A DNA stretch of 9,512 nt, taken from positions 1 through 9,512 of the forward strand of contig CAMVJE010000057.1 of NCBI GenBank assembly GCA_947167745.1, given 5' to 3'. Position numbers and translations under genes: made by a program. Source of the stretch: an uncultured Treponema sp. GTDB taxonomy: Bacteria; Spirochaetota; Spirochaetia; Treponematales; Treponemataceae. Within the stretch, counting starts at the first letter, position 1. Each line of letters begins with the position of its first letter. Of this stretch, positions 1-6,014 are shown piece by piece. The notes below the pieces were generated by a model, which saw nothing but the letters and a program-made list of their open reading frames with translations, was not told the DNA's origin and did no database searches.

Positions 1-2
1 TC

Positions 3-77
3 GTCTTTTCGATTCTGGGAGTTGCCGTTGACAACTTCGGCGACAAGTGCATCGAAATGATTGACAGAAAACGATAA
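3..77 (+). CDS. 3' end of an unidentified gene (partial, possibly an ABC permease)
   Basis: An open frame enters from the left edge and ends at a TAA at 75-77, giving the last 24 residues (VFSILGVAVDNFGDKCIEMI followed by DRKR). A hydrophobic stretch, then a Gly-Val-Ala-Val-Asp segment and a basic tail, resembles the C-terminus of binding-protein-dependent ABC permeases, which often end in a last membrane helix, a short acidic/basic helix and Arg/Lys. This is a weak resemblance over very few residues. The gene converges on the DUF4230 gene with 13 bases between the two stop codons. Its likely terminator is the hairpin at 102-155 inside that neighbour. Confidence 0.5.
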   Translation, partial: VFSILGVAVDNFGDKCIEMIDRKR

Positions 78-90
78 ACAAAAGCTTTTT

Positions 91-726
91 TTATTCCTTA
101 AAAATCACCGAAACTTCTTCAAAGCCTGAGGCAAAGAGGATTGTTTCGGTGATTTCTTTTGCATGAGCTTTTGCTTCTTCCAAAAATCCTGTTGCTAAAA
201 TTCCTGCAGATGCTGATTCTTGATTAAAGCGGATTTCAGCCATAATTTCCTGAACAGAAATCGAAACAAAAGCGCTTGAACTTTCATCAAACACTTCAAT
301 AGCTGAAATATCATTTGAAAGAACTTCTACCGGAGGAAGTTCGACTTTGACGCTTTTGCCGCGGTTTGAGACTGAGATTTTTGCCTTCGATATGTCTGAA
401 ATTCCGCCTCGAATAATTCCTGTGTATTTTACTATGCTGTATGTTTTGGCAAGTCCAGCTATTCTGCTTTTTTTAATTGATATGACATCTGAGTAGCTGT
501 TTTTAATCGTGGCAAGTTCAGCGCATTTTTCCAGTTCGCGGAATACAATTGCTGATGATTTTTCAGTTTTGACTTCTCCAAGCTTTTGCCATGCCATTTT
601 TCCACCATAAACTACTGCACCCACAAGAATAAGAATAAAAATAATTTTCGAAAACAACTTCCCTAAGATTCCCTTTAAGATTTTTAGAATAAAACCATCC
701 TTCTTTTTTTCATTATCTTTTTTCAT
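91..726 (-). CDS. DUF4230 family membrane-anchored protein
   Basis: A 211-residue protein with a Lys-rich N-terminus (about residues 1-27), one membrane helix at about 28-47, and a soluble domain that would lie outside the cytoplasm. The pattern in the soluble part matches what I know of DUF4230: a TIKNSYSDVISIKK-like strand at 73-86, a TGIIRGGISDISKAKISV block at 102-119, the VKVELPPVEVLSNDI block at 126-140, and a C-terminal alpha/beta segment (about 180-210) rich in Ala and Glu. The molecular function of the family is not established. The ATG at 724-726 is preceded by GGAGGT (complement of 731-736) four bases upstream, so the start is well supported. It is transcribed divergently from the FliM-like gene, with 74 bases between. 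Its 3' coding end contains a perfect 13-bp inverted repeat (102-155). Confidence 0.8.
   Translation of the reverse strand: MKKDNEKKKDGFILKILKGILGKLFSKIIFILILVGAVVYGGKMAWQKLGEVKTEKSSAIVFRELEKCAELATIKNSYSDVISIKKSRIAGLAKTYSIVKYTGIIRGGISDISKAKISVSNRGKSVKVELPPVEVLSNDISAIEVFDESSSAFVSISVQEIMAEIRFNQESASAGILATGFLEEAKAHAKEITETILFASGFEEVSVIFKE
102..155 (+). terminator. 13-bp perfect inverted repeat, probable terminator of the upstream + gene
   Basis: AAATCACCGAAAC at 102-114 is the exact reverse complement of GTTTCGGTGATTT at 143-155. The 28-base loop contains a small nested GCC-TGA-GGC dyad. On the + strand the GC-rich part of the stem is followed by ATTTCTTTT, as in an intrinsic terminator, and lies 25 bases after the stop of the gene ending at 77. 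The hairpin sits wholly inside the DUF4230 coding sequence, near its C-terminus. On the - strand the stem is followed by a short T run that comes before the stop codon, so efficient termination there would remove the stop. Confidence 0.5.
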
Positions 727-751
727 GGCTACCTCCGTTTGTAATAGTCTT

Positions 752-780
752 TTTTTAATTTTCCTTTAAATTAATTTCAA
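752..780 (-). promoter_or_regulatory. candidate promoter for the DUF4230 gene
   Basis: Read on the - strand, TTGAAA (complement of 775-780; 5 of 6 matches to TTGACA) is followed after 17 bases by TAAAAA (complement of 752-757; 4 of 6 matches to TATAAT). This would start transcription near 745 and leave a short leader that includes the GGAGGT ribosome-binding site. The whole region is AT-rich, so chance matches are easy. Confidence 0.3.
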
Positions 781-798
781 TATAGTATACACTATATT
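779..798. promoter_or_regulatory. 8-bp inverted repeat over the FliM-like gene's promoter/start
   Basis: AATATAGT (779-786) and ACTATATT (791-798) are perfect 8-bp inverted arms around a 4-base spacer. The dyad ends two bases before the ATG at 801. It contains -10-like sequences such as TATAGT at 781-786 and TACACT at 788-793. No Shine-Dalgarno sequence is visible between it and the ATG. It could be an operator overlapping the promoter, or an AT-rich coincidence. Confidence 0.35.
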
Positions 799-800
799 AT

Positions 801-1451
801 ATGGAAAACAATCATGTTGCGCTTTCACAGGCAGAGGTCGATAAACTTTTAGGATTGACTGTCACTTCAGAACCTTCTTCTCAAGCAAAAAAAGAAAAAA
901 AATCTTACAAAATCAAGGAATTCCTCTCGGCAGAGCAGCTTGAAGAAGTCAGGGAAGTCTGCAAAAATGTATACAAGCATTTTAAACTTGATTTGCGCGC
1001 AAAATTCGGTGAGCCTAAAATCAGAAAACTTACGCTAACTTCTCTTGAACACGCGAATATCAACGAATTTTTAGATACGATTTCCGAAAATGACTTCCTT
1101 TACGAAGTTATATTTGCTAAGGGCAAGGCTTTCATTAAGCTGGACACATTCCTCTTCGGTGCGCTTTCAGGTATGGCAATTGACACCAAGCATAAAATCA
1201 ATTTTTTTCAGGCCGAAGTTCTTAAGGAATTTGTCGTCAATTTCCTGGCAGTTTCTTTTGCCCGTCAGTTAAAAGAAAATACAGAGACGGAAGTCAATTC
1301 GCTTTTTGAGCAGGACAAAAAGCCTTTCCGCACAGGGAAAACAGGTCTTTCACTTACAATAAACTGGAACGAAAATTTACGCTCATTCGGCATCGAAAAG
1401 ATCTTCCTTTCAAAAGAACTTGTTGAGAATTTTCGCGTGCTTTCAAAATAA
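801..1451 (+). CDS. FliM-like protein: CheY-binding motif plus FliM middle-type domain, no SpoA domain
   Basis: A 216-residue protein. Residues 8-18 (LSQAEVDKLLG) closely match the N-terminal CheY-phosphate-binding motif of FliM (LSQAEIDALL in E. coli). After a Lys/Ser-rich linker (about 20-37), residues 38-212 follow the outline of the FliM middle domain: an opening helix after LSAEQL, a strand/helix with INEFLDTI, a strand FLYEVIFAKGKAFIKLD, a paired-helix region, and a final LSLTINWNENL...IEKIFLSKELV strand-helix. The Gly-rich FliG-contacting loop of true FliM (GGxG) is not recognisable; the matching place reads FGALSGMAID. The protein stops where the C-terminal FliN-like (SpoA) domain would begin, so it is about two thirds of a normal FliM. 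The motif position supports the ATG at 801, although no Shine-Dalgarno is present. Its role is unknown; it is probably a CheY-responsive or motor-associated paralogue rather than the switch protein itself. Confidence 0.6.
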   Translation: MENNHVALSQAEVDKLLGLTVTSEPSSQAKKEKKSYKIKEFLSAEQLEEVREVCKNVYKHFKLDLRAKFGEPKIRKLTLTSLEHANINEFLDTISENDFLYEVIFAKGKAFIKLDTFLFGALSGMAIDTKHKINFFQAEVLKEFVVNFLAVSFARQLKENTETEVNSLFEQDKKPFRTGKTGLSLTINWNENLRSFGIEKIFLSKELVENFRVLSK

Positions 1452-1482
1452 CAAGGTATTATTAGAACAAAGTCACGATTTT

Positions 1483-1491
1483 TGATACAAT
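1483..1491 (+). promoter_or_regulatory. candidate extended -10 promoter for the ABC exporter operon
   Basis: TGATACAAT contains an extended -10 element: TG at 1483-1484, one base, then TACAAT at 1486-1491 (5 of 6 matches to TATAAT). No good -35 box is visible, which extended -10 promoters tolerate. Transcription would begin about 7 bases after 1491, at or next to the ATG at 1498. This would give a leaderless or nearly leaderless mRNA and fits the absence of a Shine-Dalgarno sequence. Confidence 0.45.
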
Positions 1492-1497
1492 TCTTTT

Positions 1498-2472
1498 ATG
1501 GCTGTCGTTCGAAAAATCACATCAGGCATGGAAAAACGCTACTGGATTTATACTTTCCTTTCGCCATTTTTCATGTTTGGTGAAGTCATCATGGAAACAA
1601 CGATTCCCCTGGTCATGGCTCAAATCGTCGATGTGGGAATAAAAAATAAAGATTCAGATTTTGTCATTCGTTTCGGACTTTTGATGGTCTTAATGGCTTC
1701 TTTTTCCCTTTTTTGTGGTTCCATGTGTGGCCGGATTTCTTCCCTTGCGGCTTTCGGCTTTTCTAAAAATCTCCGTAAAAAACTTTTTGCCCGGGTTCAA
1801 GACTTTTCTTTTTCAAATATGGATCATTTCGGCACTGATTCTCTGGTCACCCGTCTCACCACTGATGTCACCAATCTGCAGAATATGTACCAGAACTGTA
1901 TCAGAACTGCCGTCCGTTCTCCAATTATGCTCATTTTCGGAACGATTATGGCCTGCAAAATCAATGCAAGACTTGCAATAATTTTCTTTATAGTGATTCC
2001 GCTGCTTACAGTTGTCCTGATTTCTATCGTGCGAATTGTCTATCCTCGTTTTCGGCAGATGCTCAAAAAATACGACAATTTAAACCGCATCGTTCAAGAA
2101 AATTTGATTGCAATCCGCGTAGTTAAGGCTTTTGTAAGGGGTGGGCATGAAAACGCAAAATTTGACGAAATCGCCGAAGATTTGCAGAGAACTCAGGTTG
2201 GAGCCGAGAAAATCGTCATACTCAATATGCCAATCATGCACCTTATGGTTTACGCCTGCCTTGTAAGTGCTCTCTGGTTTGGCGGAAATATGGTTGTTTC
2301 GTCTAAAATGCTCCCGGGCGAGCTTATCAGTTTCATTTCCTATATTTCACAGATTCTCATGTCGCTCATGATGCTCAGCCGGCTTTTCGTCATGTTCATT
2401 CTGAGCAGGACATCCCTTTCGCGGGTCATGGAAGTGCTGGAAGAAGAGATAGAAATTCATAATGCAGAATGA
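1498..2472 (+). CDS. ABC exporter subunit A, transmembrane half (split gene)
   Basis: A 324-residue protein that corresponds to the membrane domain of an ABC type I exporter half-transporter. Six hydrophobic helices lie at about 16-45, 57-80, 136-155, 159-180, 244-265 and 275-300. Family hallmarks include ETTIPLVMAQIVDVGI near the first helix, FSFSNMDHFGTDSLVTRLTTDVTNLQ (about 103-128) in the first cytoplasmic region, and ENLIAIRVVKAFVR (201-214), the coupling segment. The protein ends at VMEVLEEEIEI and four more residues, where the linker to the ATPase domain normally begins. The ATPase half is a separate gene that overlaps it by 11 bases in the +1 frame. Together the two equal one ordinary half-transporter (324 + 269 residues against 596 in the partner). 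The start at 1498 has no Shine-Dalgarno; Met11 (1528) is a possible alternative. The substrate cannot be told from sequence. Confidence 0.85.
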   Translation: MAVVRKITSGMEKRYWIYTFLSPFFMFGEVIMETTIPLVMAQIVDVGIKNKDSDFVIRFGLLMVLMASFSLFCGSMCGRISSLAAFGFSKNLRKKLFARVQDFSFSNMDHFGTDSLVTRLTTDVTNLQNMYQNCIRTAVRSPIMLIFGTIMACKINARLAIIFFIVIPLLTVVLISIVRIVYPRFRQMLKKYDNLNRIVQENLIAIRVVKAFVRGGHENAKFDEIAEDLQRTQVGAEKIVILNMPIMHLMVYACLVSALWFGGNMVVSSKMLPGELISFISYISQILMSLMMLSRLFVMFILSRTSLSRVMEVLEEEIEIHNAE

Positions 2473-3271
2473 GGAGAGAGGTTTAAGTCCCCTGCAGTCA
2501 GGTAGGCAAGTTTTAGAAGCTAGGGGCAAGTCTTTGAATGACATTGAATTTTCTCATGTTTCTTTTTCTTATGACAAAAAAATGGAACACGCGGTTCTTA
2601 CTGACATTAATCTTTCAATTCCGCAAGGAAGCACAGTGGGGATTCTTGGCGGAACAGGAAGTTCTAAGTCGACTCTAGTTCAATTGATTCCCCGGCTTTA
2701 CGAAGTGACAGAAGGCTCTGTAAGGGTGGGTGGAAAGGATGTTCGCCAGTGGAATTTGAGTGAATTGCGAAAAAAAATTGGCTTTGTCTTACAAAAAAAC
2801 ACTTTGTTTTCCGGTACAATTGCAGAAAATTTGCGCTGGGGGAACGAAAATGCTACTGATGAGGAATTAATTGCTGCCTGTAAAGCCAGTGATGCCCATG
2901 GATTTGTCTCTTCATTTCCTGACGGCTATGAAACTGATTTGTCTCAAGGGGGAGTCAATCTCTCAGGTGGCCAAAAACAGCGCCTCTGTATTGCCCGCGC
3001 TCTTGTTAAAAAGCCGGATATTCTTGTGCTTGATGATTCCACCAGTGCTGTTGATACGGCAACTGATTTACGGATAAGGAGCGCACTTCGTTCCTTGCTT
3101 CCTGATACCACAAAACTTATTATTGCCCAAAGAATTGCTTCGGTTCAGGATGCTGATTTTATCATCGTGCTTGAGGCAGGAAAAATCAATGGAATCGGAA
3201 GCCATGATGAGCTGATGAAGACAAATCAGATTTACCGGGAAGTTTATGAGTCTCAGATGAGCGAAAATTAG
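2462..3271 (+). CDS. ABC exporter subunit A, ATP-binding half (split gene, degenerate catalytic residues)
   Basis: A 269-residue ABC ATPase without membrane helices. Visible elements are A-loop Tyr37, Walker A GGTGSSKST (63-71, the third glycine replaced by Ser68), Q-loop Gln111, a perfect signature LSGGQ (167-171), Walker B ILVLD ending at Asp191, and D-loop SAVD (195-198). The catalytic Glu after Walker B is Asp192, and the switch His is Gln223. These changes mark the non-catalytic subunit of heterodimeric exporters such as TM287/288, and I recall the GGTGS(S/A)KS form as common in this lineage. The frame is open only back to a TAG at 2450-2452. The start is uncertain: ATG 2462 lies inside the end of the membrane-domain gene, while TTG 2534 is preceded by AGGGG (2522-2526) at a good distance and begins just before the conserved fold. 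The stop TAG forms part of the next gene's ribosome-binding site. Confidence 0.85.
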   Translation: MQNEERGLSPLQSGRQVLEARGKSLNDIEFSHVSFSYDKKMEHAVLTDINLSIPQGSTVGILGGTGSSKSTLVQLIPRLYEVTEGSVRVGGKDVRQWNLSELRKKIGFVLQKNTLFSGTIAENLRWGNENATDEELIAACKASDAHGFVSSFPDGYETDLSQGGVNLSGGQKQRLCIARALVKKPDILVLDDSTSAVDTATDLRIRSALRSLLPDTTKLIIAQRIASVQDADFIIVLEAGKINGIGSHDELMKTNQIYREVYESQMSEN

Positions 3272-3279
3272 GAGTCATT

Positions 3280-5070
3280 ATGCCACCTGTGAAAATGAGG
3301 GGAACTCAACGCCCCAAAAATACAAAAAAGACGATACGAAGACTTGTTTCTTACATGGGGCGCTTCAAGTCCCTTTGGTTTTTTGTTTTTCTCTTTGTGA
3401 TTCTCTCAGCCCTTGCCGAAGTCGCCGGGGCTTACTTACTCAAACCTGCGATTAACGACTACATTCTTCCTTTCATCGGAAAGGAAAATCCTGACCTTAG
3501 TGGCTTAATCCGTTTGGTTTTCACCATGATTGTAATTTATGTCATAGGAGCATTTTCTTCTTACGGCTCTGAGCGGATTTTGATTTTTATTTCTACAAGC
3601 ACTCTTTGCAATATCCGGAAAGATTTGTTTCATCACATGGAAAAACTGCCTCTCCGCTATTATGACAGCCGGCAGCATGGAATTTTAATGTCCCTTTACA
3701 CAAACGATACGGACACATTGAGGGAAATGTTCAGTATGAGCGTCCCCCAGCTTTTTTCGACTTTCTTTCAGGTTTCCGGCATTTTTATCATGATGTGTCT
3801 GCTTTCGATTCCACTTACCTGCCTTATGCTTGTTACTATTGCCCTGATTATGGTTGTTTCGGCTCAAATTGGAAAGAGAAGTGCCCGGGCATTCAGGAGC
3901 CAGCAGGAAAACATCGGAAGAGTGAACGGTTACATCGAAGAATTGATTGAGGGGCAGCGGGTGGTCAAAGTCTTTACCCGCGAAGAAGAGGCAAAGTCCC
4001 GATTTGATGAATTGAACGAAGATTTGCGCAGGGCGGGAACAAGCGCGATGAGTTATGTATCTGTTCTCGGTCCCATGATGAATAATCTCAGTCACATTCA
4101 GTATGCACTCACGGCGATAGTGGGAGCTTTTCTTGTTATAAAAGGCTTCTCAGATGTCGGTACAATTGCAAGTTTTTTACAGTCAACCCGTTCATTTTCC
4201 CGCCCGCTTACACAGATTAGCCAGCAGTTTAATTCGGTGCTAAATGCACTGGCAGGTGCGGAACGGATTTTCGCCGTAATTGACGAGGAAAGCGAAAGTG
4301 ATGAGGGCAGTATAGAAGTTGATTCTTCTTTTAAAGGTGATTTTGTTTTCGAAAATGTAAATTTCGGCTATGAGAAAAATATTCCTGTGCTCAAAAATAT
4401 TTCACTTCATGTCCGCCCTGGTGAAAAAATTGCCCTTGTCGGCTCAACCGGCTCTGGAAAAACTACGATAACCAATCTTCTCACTCGTTTTTATGACATC
4501 GAGGAAGGGCAGGGAAAAATCCTGTATGACGGACATCCCCTTAAAACGATAAAAAAAGACTCCCTGCGCCGCTCCCTGGGCATGGTTTTGCAAGATACAC
4601 ATCTCTTTACGGGAACGATTTATGATAATATCCGCTACGGAAAGCTGGATGCTACAAAAGAAGAAGTGCTTGCGGCTGCCCGTCTTGCAAATGCTGATTA
4701 TTTTATCAGCCATCTGGCTCAGGGATATGACACGGTGATTACCGGCGACGGTTCTTCTTTGAGTGCGGGACAGAGACAACTTCTGGCAATCGCCAGGGCT
4801 GCTGTTGCAAATCCGCCTGTTCTTATTCTTGACGAGGCAACCAGTTCTATCGATACGAGAACGGAAAGACTTATTCAAAAGGGAATGGATTCTCTCATGC
4901 GGGGGCGGACTGTCTTTGTTATCGCCCACAGGCTTTCAACCGTGCGCAATGCGGATGAAATTCTTGTACTTGAAAAGGGTGAAATCATCGAAAGGGGAAA
5001 TCACGACTCTCTAATGCAAAAAAAAGGAAGATACTACGACCTGTATACCGGCGCATTCAGACTTGAATAA
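3280..5070 (+). CDS. ABC exporter subunit B, full half-transporter with the catalytic ATP site
   Basis: A 596-residue half-transporter with a six-helix membrane domain (about 30-330) and an ABC ATPase domain (about 353-596). ATPase elements are A-loop Tyr364, canonical Walker A GSTGSGKTT (388-396), Q-loop Gln438, signature LSAGQ (494-498, second glycine replaced by Ala), Walker B VLILD to Asp518 with catalytic Glu519, and switch His550. Combined with subunit A, one composite ATP site is complete (Walker A/B/His of this protein with LSGGQ of A) and the other is degenerate (GSSKS, Asp192 and Gln223 of A with LSAGQ here). This is the hallmark of asymmetric multidrug/lipid-type exporters of the TM287/288 and LmrCD kind, acting in the inner membrane. 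AGGAG at 3270-3274 overlaps the previous stop and lies five bases before the ATG, so the two genes are probably translationally coupled. The substrate is unknown. Confidence 0.92.
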   Translation: MPPVKMRGTQRPKNTKKTIRRLVSYMGRFKSLWFFVFLFVILSALAEVAGAYLLKPAINDYILPFIGKENPDLSGLIRLVFTMIVIYVIGAFSSYGSERILIFISTSTLCNIRKDLFHHMEKLPLRYYDSRQHGILMSLYTNDTDTLREMFSMSVPQLFSTFFQVSGIFIMMCLLSIPLTCLMLVTIALIMVVSAQIGKRSARAFRSQQENIGRVNGYIEELIEGQRVVKVFTREEEAKSRFDELNEDLRRAGTSAMSYVSVLGPMMNNLSHIQYALTAIVGAFLVIKGFSDVGTIASFLQSTRSFSRPLTQISQQFNSVLNALAGAERIFAVIDEESESDEGSIEVDSSFKGDFVFENVNFGYEKNIPVLKNISLHVRPGEKIALVGSTGSGKTTITNLLTRFYDIEEGQGKILYDGHPLKTIKKDSLRRSLGMVLQDTHLFTGTIYDNIRYGKLDATKEEVLAAARLANADYFISHLAQGYDTVITGDGSSLSAGQRQLLAIARAAVANPPVLILDEATSSIDTRTERLIQKGMDSLMRGRTVFVIAHRLSTVRNADEILVLEKGEIIERGNHDSLMQKKGRYYDLYTGAFRLE

Positions 5071-5119
5071 AAAAGCCCGGTCAAATGAAGTGAAGTGTAC
5101 TTCAAAAATGGGCCGGGGC
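5071..5119 (-). terminator. terminator hairpin for the Bax-inhibitor-1 gene
   Basis: GCCCGGTC (5075-5082) pairs with 5111-5119 over 8 bp with one bulged G and one G-T wobble. An inner stem pairs TGAAGT (5086-5091) with ACTTCA (5099-5104). On the - strand the structure is followed directly by six T (complement of 5069-5074), the classical intrinsic layout, about 40 bases after the Bax-inhibitor-1 stop. On the + strand no T run follows, so it is a weaker stop for the ABC operon. Confidence 0.6.
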
Positions 5120-5138
5120 ATGTGATAATGAAATCAAT

Positions 5139-5162
5139 AAAGCAGGTTTCTTAAGCTTTTTT
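5139..5162 (+). terminator. possible weak terminator for the ABC operon
   Basis: AAAGC (5139-5143) can pair with GCTTT (5155-5159) across an 11-base loop, followed by more T. The stem is short and AT-rich. It is the only T-run hairpin seen on the + strand after the ABC stop, and it overlaps the end of the convergent gene. Confidence 0.25.
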
Positions 5163-5886
5163 ATTTTCGTTTTCCGAAGAGACGCAGAAGCGTGAGGAAA
5201 AGATTGATAAAATCGAGGTAAAGATTAAGGGCTGCTATAATTGAGACTTTCTGATAGTCTTCGCTGCCGTTTGAGTTTTTTGAAATTTTCATGATTTTTT
5301 GCGAGTCGTAAGCTGTGAGACCAGTGAAAATAATTACAGAGGCTATTGCAATAAGAAAATCAAGTATGGTCGTATTTAAGTGAAGAATGAGTGACATGAC
5401 GAATTCAAGAATCGAGACAATTATGACGCCGACAATGGCCATTGTGAGGTAGCGGCCGAAAGTGGCGAGATTCTTTTTGGTTGTTGCGCCGTAAAATGCC
5501 ATGATGAAGAACATTGCACTGCTTCCCAAAAAAGCGATTGCGATTGATTCAATCTGATAAACTATAAATATGGAAGAAAGTGTGACTCCGTTGATGACGG
5601 AGTAGGCGATAAAGCCGATGATTGCTGTTTGAAGGGAGATTTTTCGGATTTGTGAAGAAAGCCAAAAAACCAAGACGATTTCTGCGATTGCAAAAATCCA
5701 GAAGCCCATCATTTTGTTGCCGTAAAGAAATGTGCCGAAAGAAGTGAGTGTGTTCCCAGCGAAAATTGACTGCGCCGTAAAAAAGGCCGTAATTGCACTG
5801 ATTAAGAGGGCAAGTCCCATCCAAGAGTATGTTTTAGTTATGAATTTTTGTTGTTCTGATTCTACTGCTGAAAGCGTGCGTTCCAT
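5161..5886 (-). CDS. Bax inhibitor-1/YccA family membrane protein
   Basis: A 241-residue, very hydrophobic protein with six to seven membrane segments at about 21-41, 60-78, 86-108, 113-133, 146-168, 172-192 and 215-237, the usual length and topology of the family. Family motifs are visible: GFIAYSVINGVTLSSIF (91-107), FGRYLTMAIVG (143-153), FTGLTAYDSQKI (187-198) and LNLYLDFINLFLTLLRLFG (220-238). Asp194 and Asp225 occupy the places of the paired aspartates that act as a pH-sensing latch in Bacillus YetJ, a calcium leak channel; that role is carried over by homology only. The start is secured by AGGAGGA (complement of 5893-5899) seven bases before the ATG. It stands alone on the - strand, convergent with the ABC operon and divergent from the ankyrin lipoprotein. 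Confidence 0.92.
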   Translation of the reverse strand: MERTLSAVESEQQKFITKTYSWMGLALLISAITAFFTAQSIFAGNTLTSFGTFLYGNKMMGFWIFAIAEIVLVFWLSSQIRKISLQTAIIGFIAYSVINGVTLSSIFIVYQIESIAIAFLGSSAMFFIMAFYGATTKKNLATFGRYLTMAIVGVIIVSILEFVMSLILHLNTTILDFLIAIASVIIFTGLTAYDSQKIMKISKNSNGSEDYQKVSIIAALNLYLDFINLFLTLLRLFGKRK

Positions 5887-5906
5887 GTTGAATCCTCCTG
5901 GTTCTT

Positions 5907-5912
5907 ATTCTA
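5907..5912 (-). promoter_or_regulatory. candidate -10 box for the Bax-inhibitor-1 gene
   Basis: On the - strand this reads TAGAAT, 5 of 6 matches to TATAAT. Transcription would begin near 5900, just upstream of the AGGAGGA ribosome-binding site. No convincing -35 box lies 16-18 bases upstream. Confidence 0.35.
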
Positions 5913-5937
5913 ATCGACTCAAAAGAAAAAATCCACC

Positions 5938-5955
5938 GTATTAAAAGGTTAATAC
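5938..5955. promoter_or_regulatory. 6-bp inverted repeat in the divergent promoter region
   Basis: GTATTA (5938-5943) and TAATAC (5950-5955) are perfect inverted arms with a 6-base spacer, midway between the divergent Bax-inhibitor-1 and ankyrin genes. The right arm overlaps a weak -35-like TTAATA (5950-5954 region) that sits 16 bases before GATATT (5972-5977), a possible -10 for the ankyrin gene. It could be an operator, but dyads this short arise by chance in AT-rich DNA. Confidence 0.25.
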
Positions 5956-5999
5956 CACTTCTTTTTTTTCCGATATTCATAAAGAAGAACATGTTTTCT

Positions 6000-6004
6000 G
6001 GGAG
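6000..6004 (+). promoter_or_regulatory. ribosome-binding site that decides the ankyrin lipoprotein start
   Basis: GGGAG lies 10 bases before the ATG at 6015. The upstream in-frame ATG at 5991 has only a weak AAGAAG before it and would add eight residues (MFSGRKTL) in front of a textbook lipoprotein signal peptide. Confidence 0.5.
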
Positions 6005-6014
6005 AAAAACACTT

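Noticed and set aside
80..89. AAAAGCTTTT palindrome between the convergent genes as a terminator
   Set aside because: It has no loop and only two G-C pairs, so it cannot form a stable hairpin. The 13-bp dyad at 102-155 is a far better candidate.
2453..2472. Programmed ribosomal frameshift joining the two halves of ABC subunit A
   Set aside because: The only window where both frames are open has no slippery heptamer (X XXY YYZ) or homopolymer run, and I see no stimulatory structure directly after it.
3685..4929. Long reverse-strand open frames within ABC subunit B (136 and 161 codons)
   Set aside because: They lie opposite a clearly coding, full-length ABC gene, have no ribosome-binding site I can see, and encode His/Arg/Ser-rich sequence with no recognisable fold.
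5170..5205. TTTTCC...GGAAAA with a nested ACGC-AGAA-GCGT hairpin at the end of the Bax-inhibitor-1 gene as a terminator
   Set aside because: No T run follows it on either strand. It probably reflects the codons of the basic C-terminal tail.
5991..6014. Upstream ATG at 5991 as the ankyrin gene start
   Set aside because: It would place eight residues before a complete lipoprotein signal peptide. The ATG at 6015 has the better ribosome-binding site (GGGAG) and begins with the typical MNKK.
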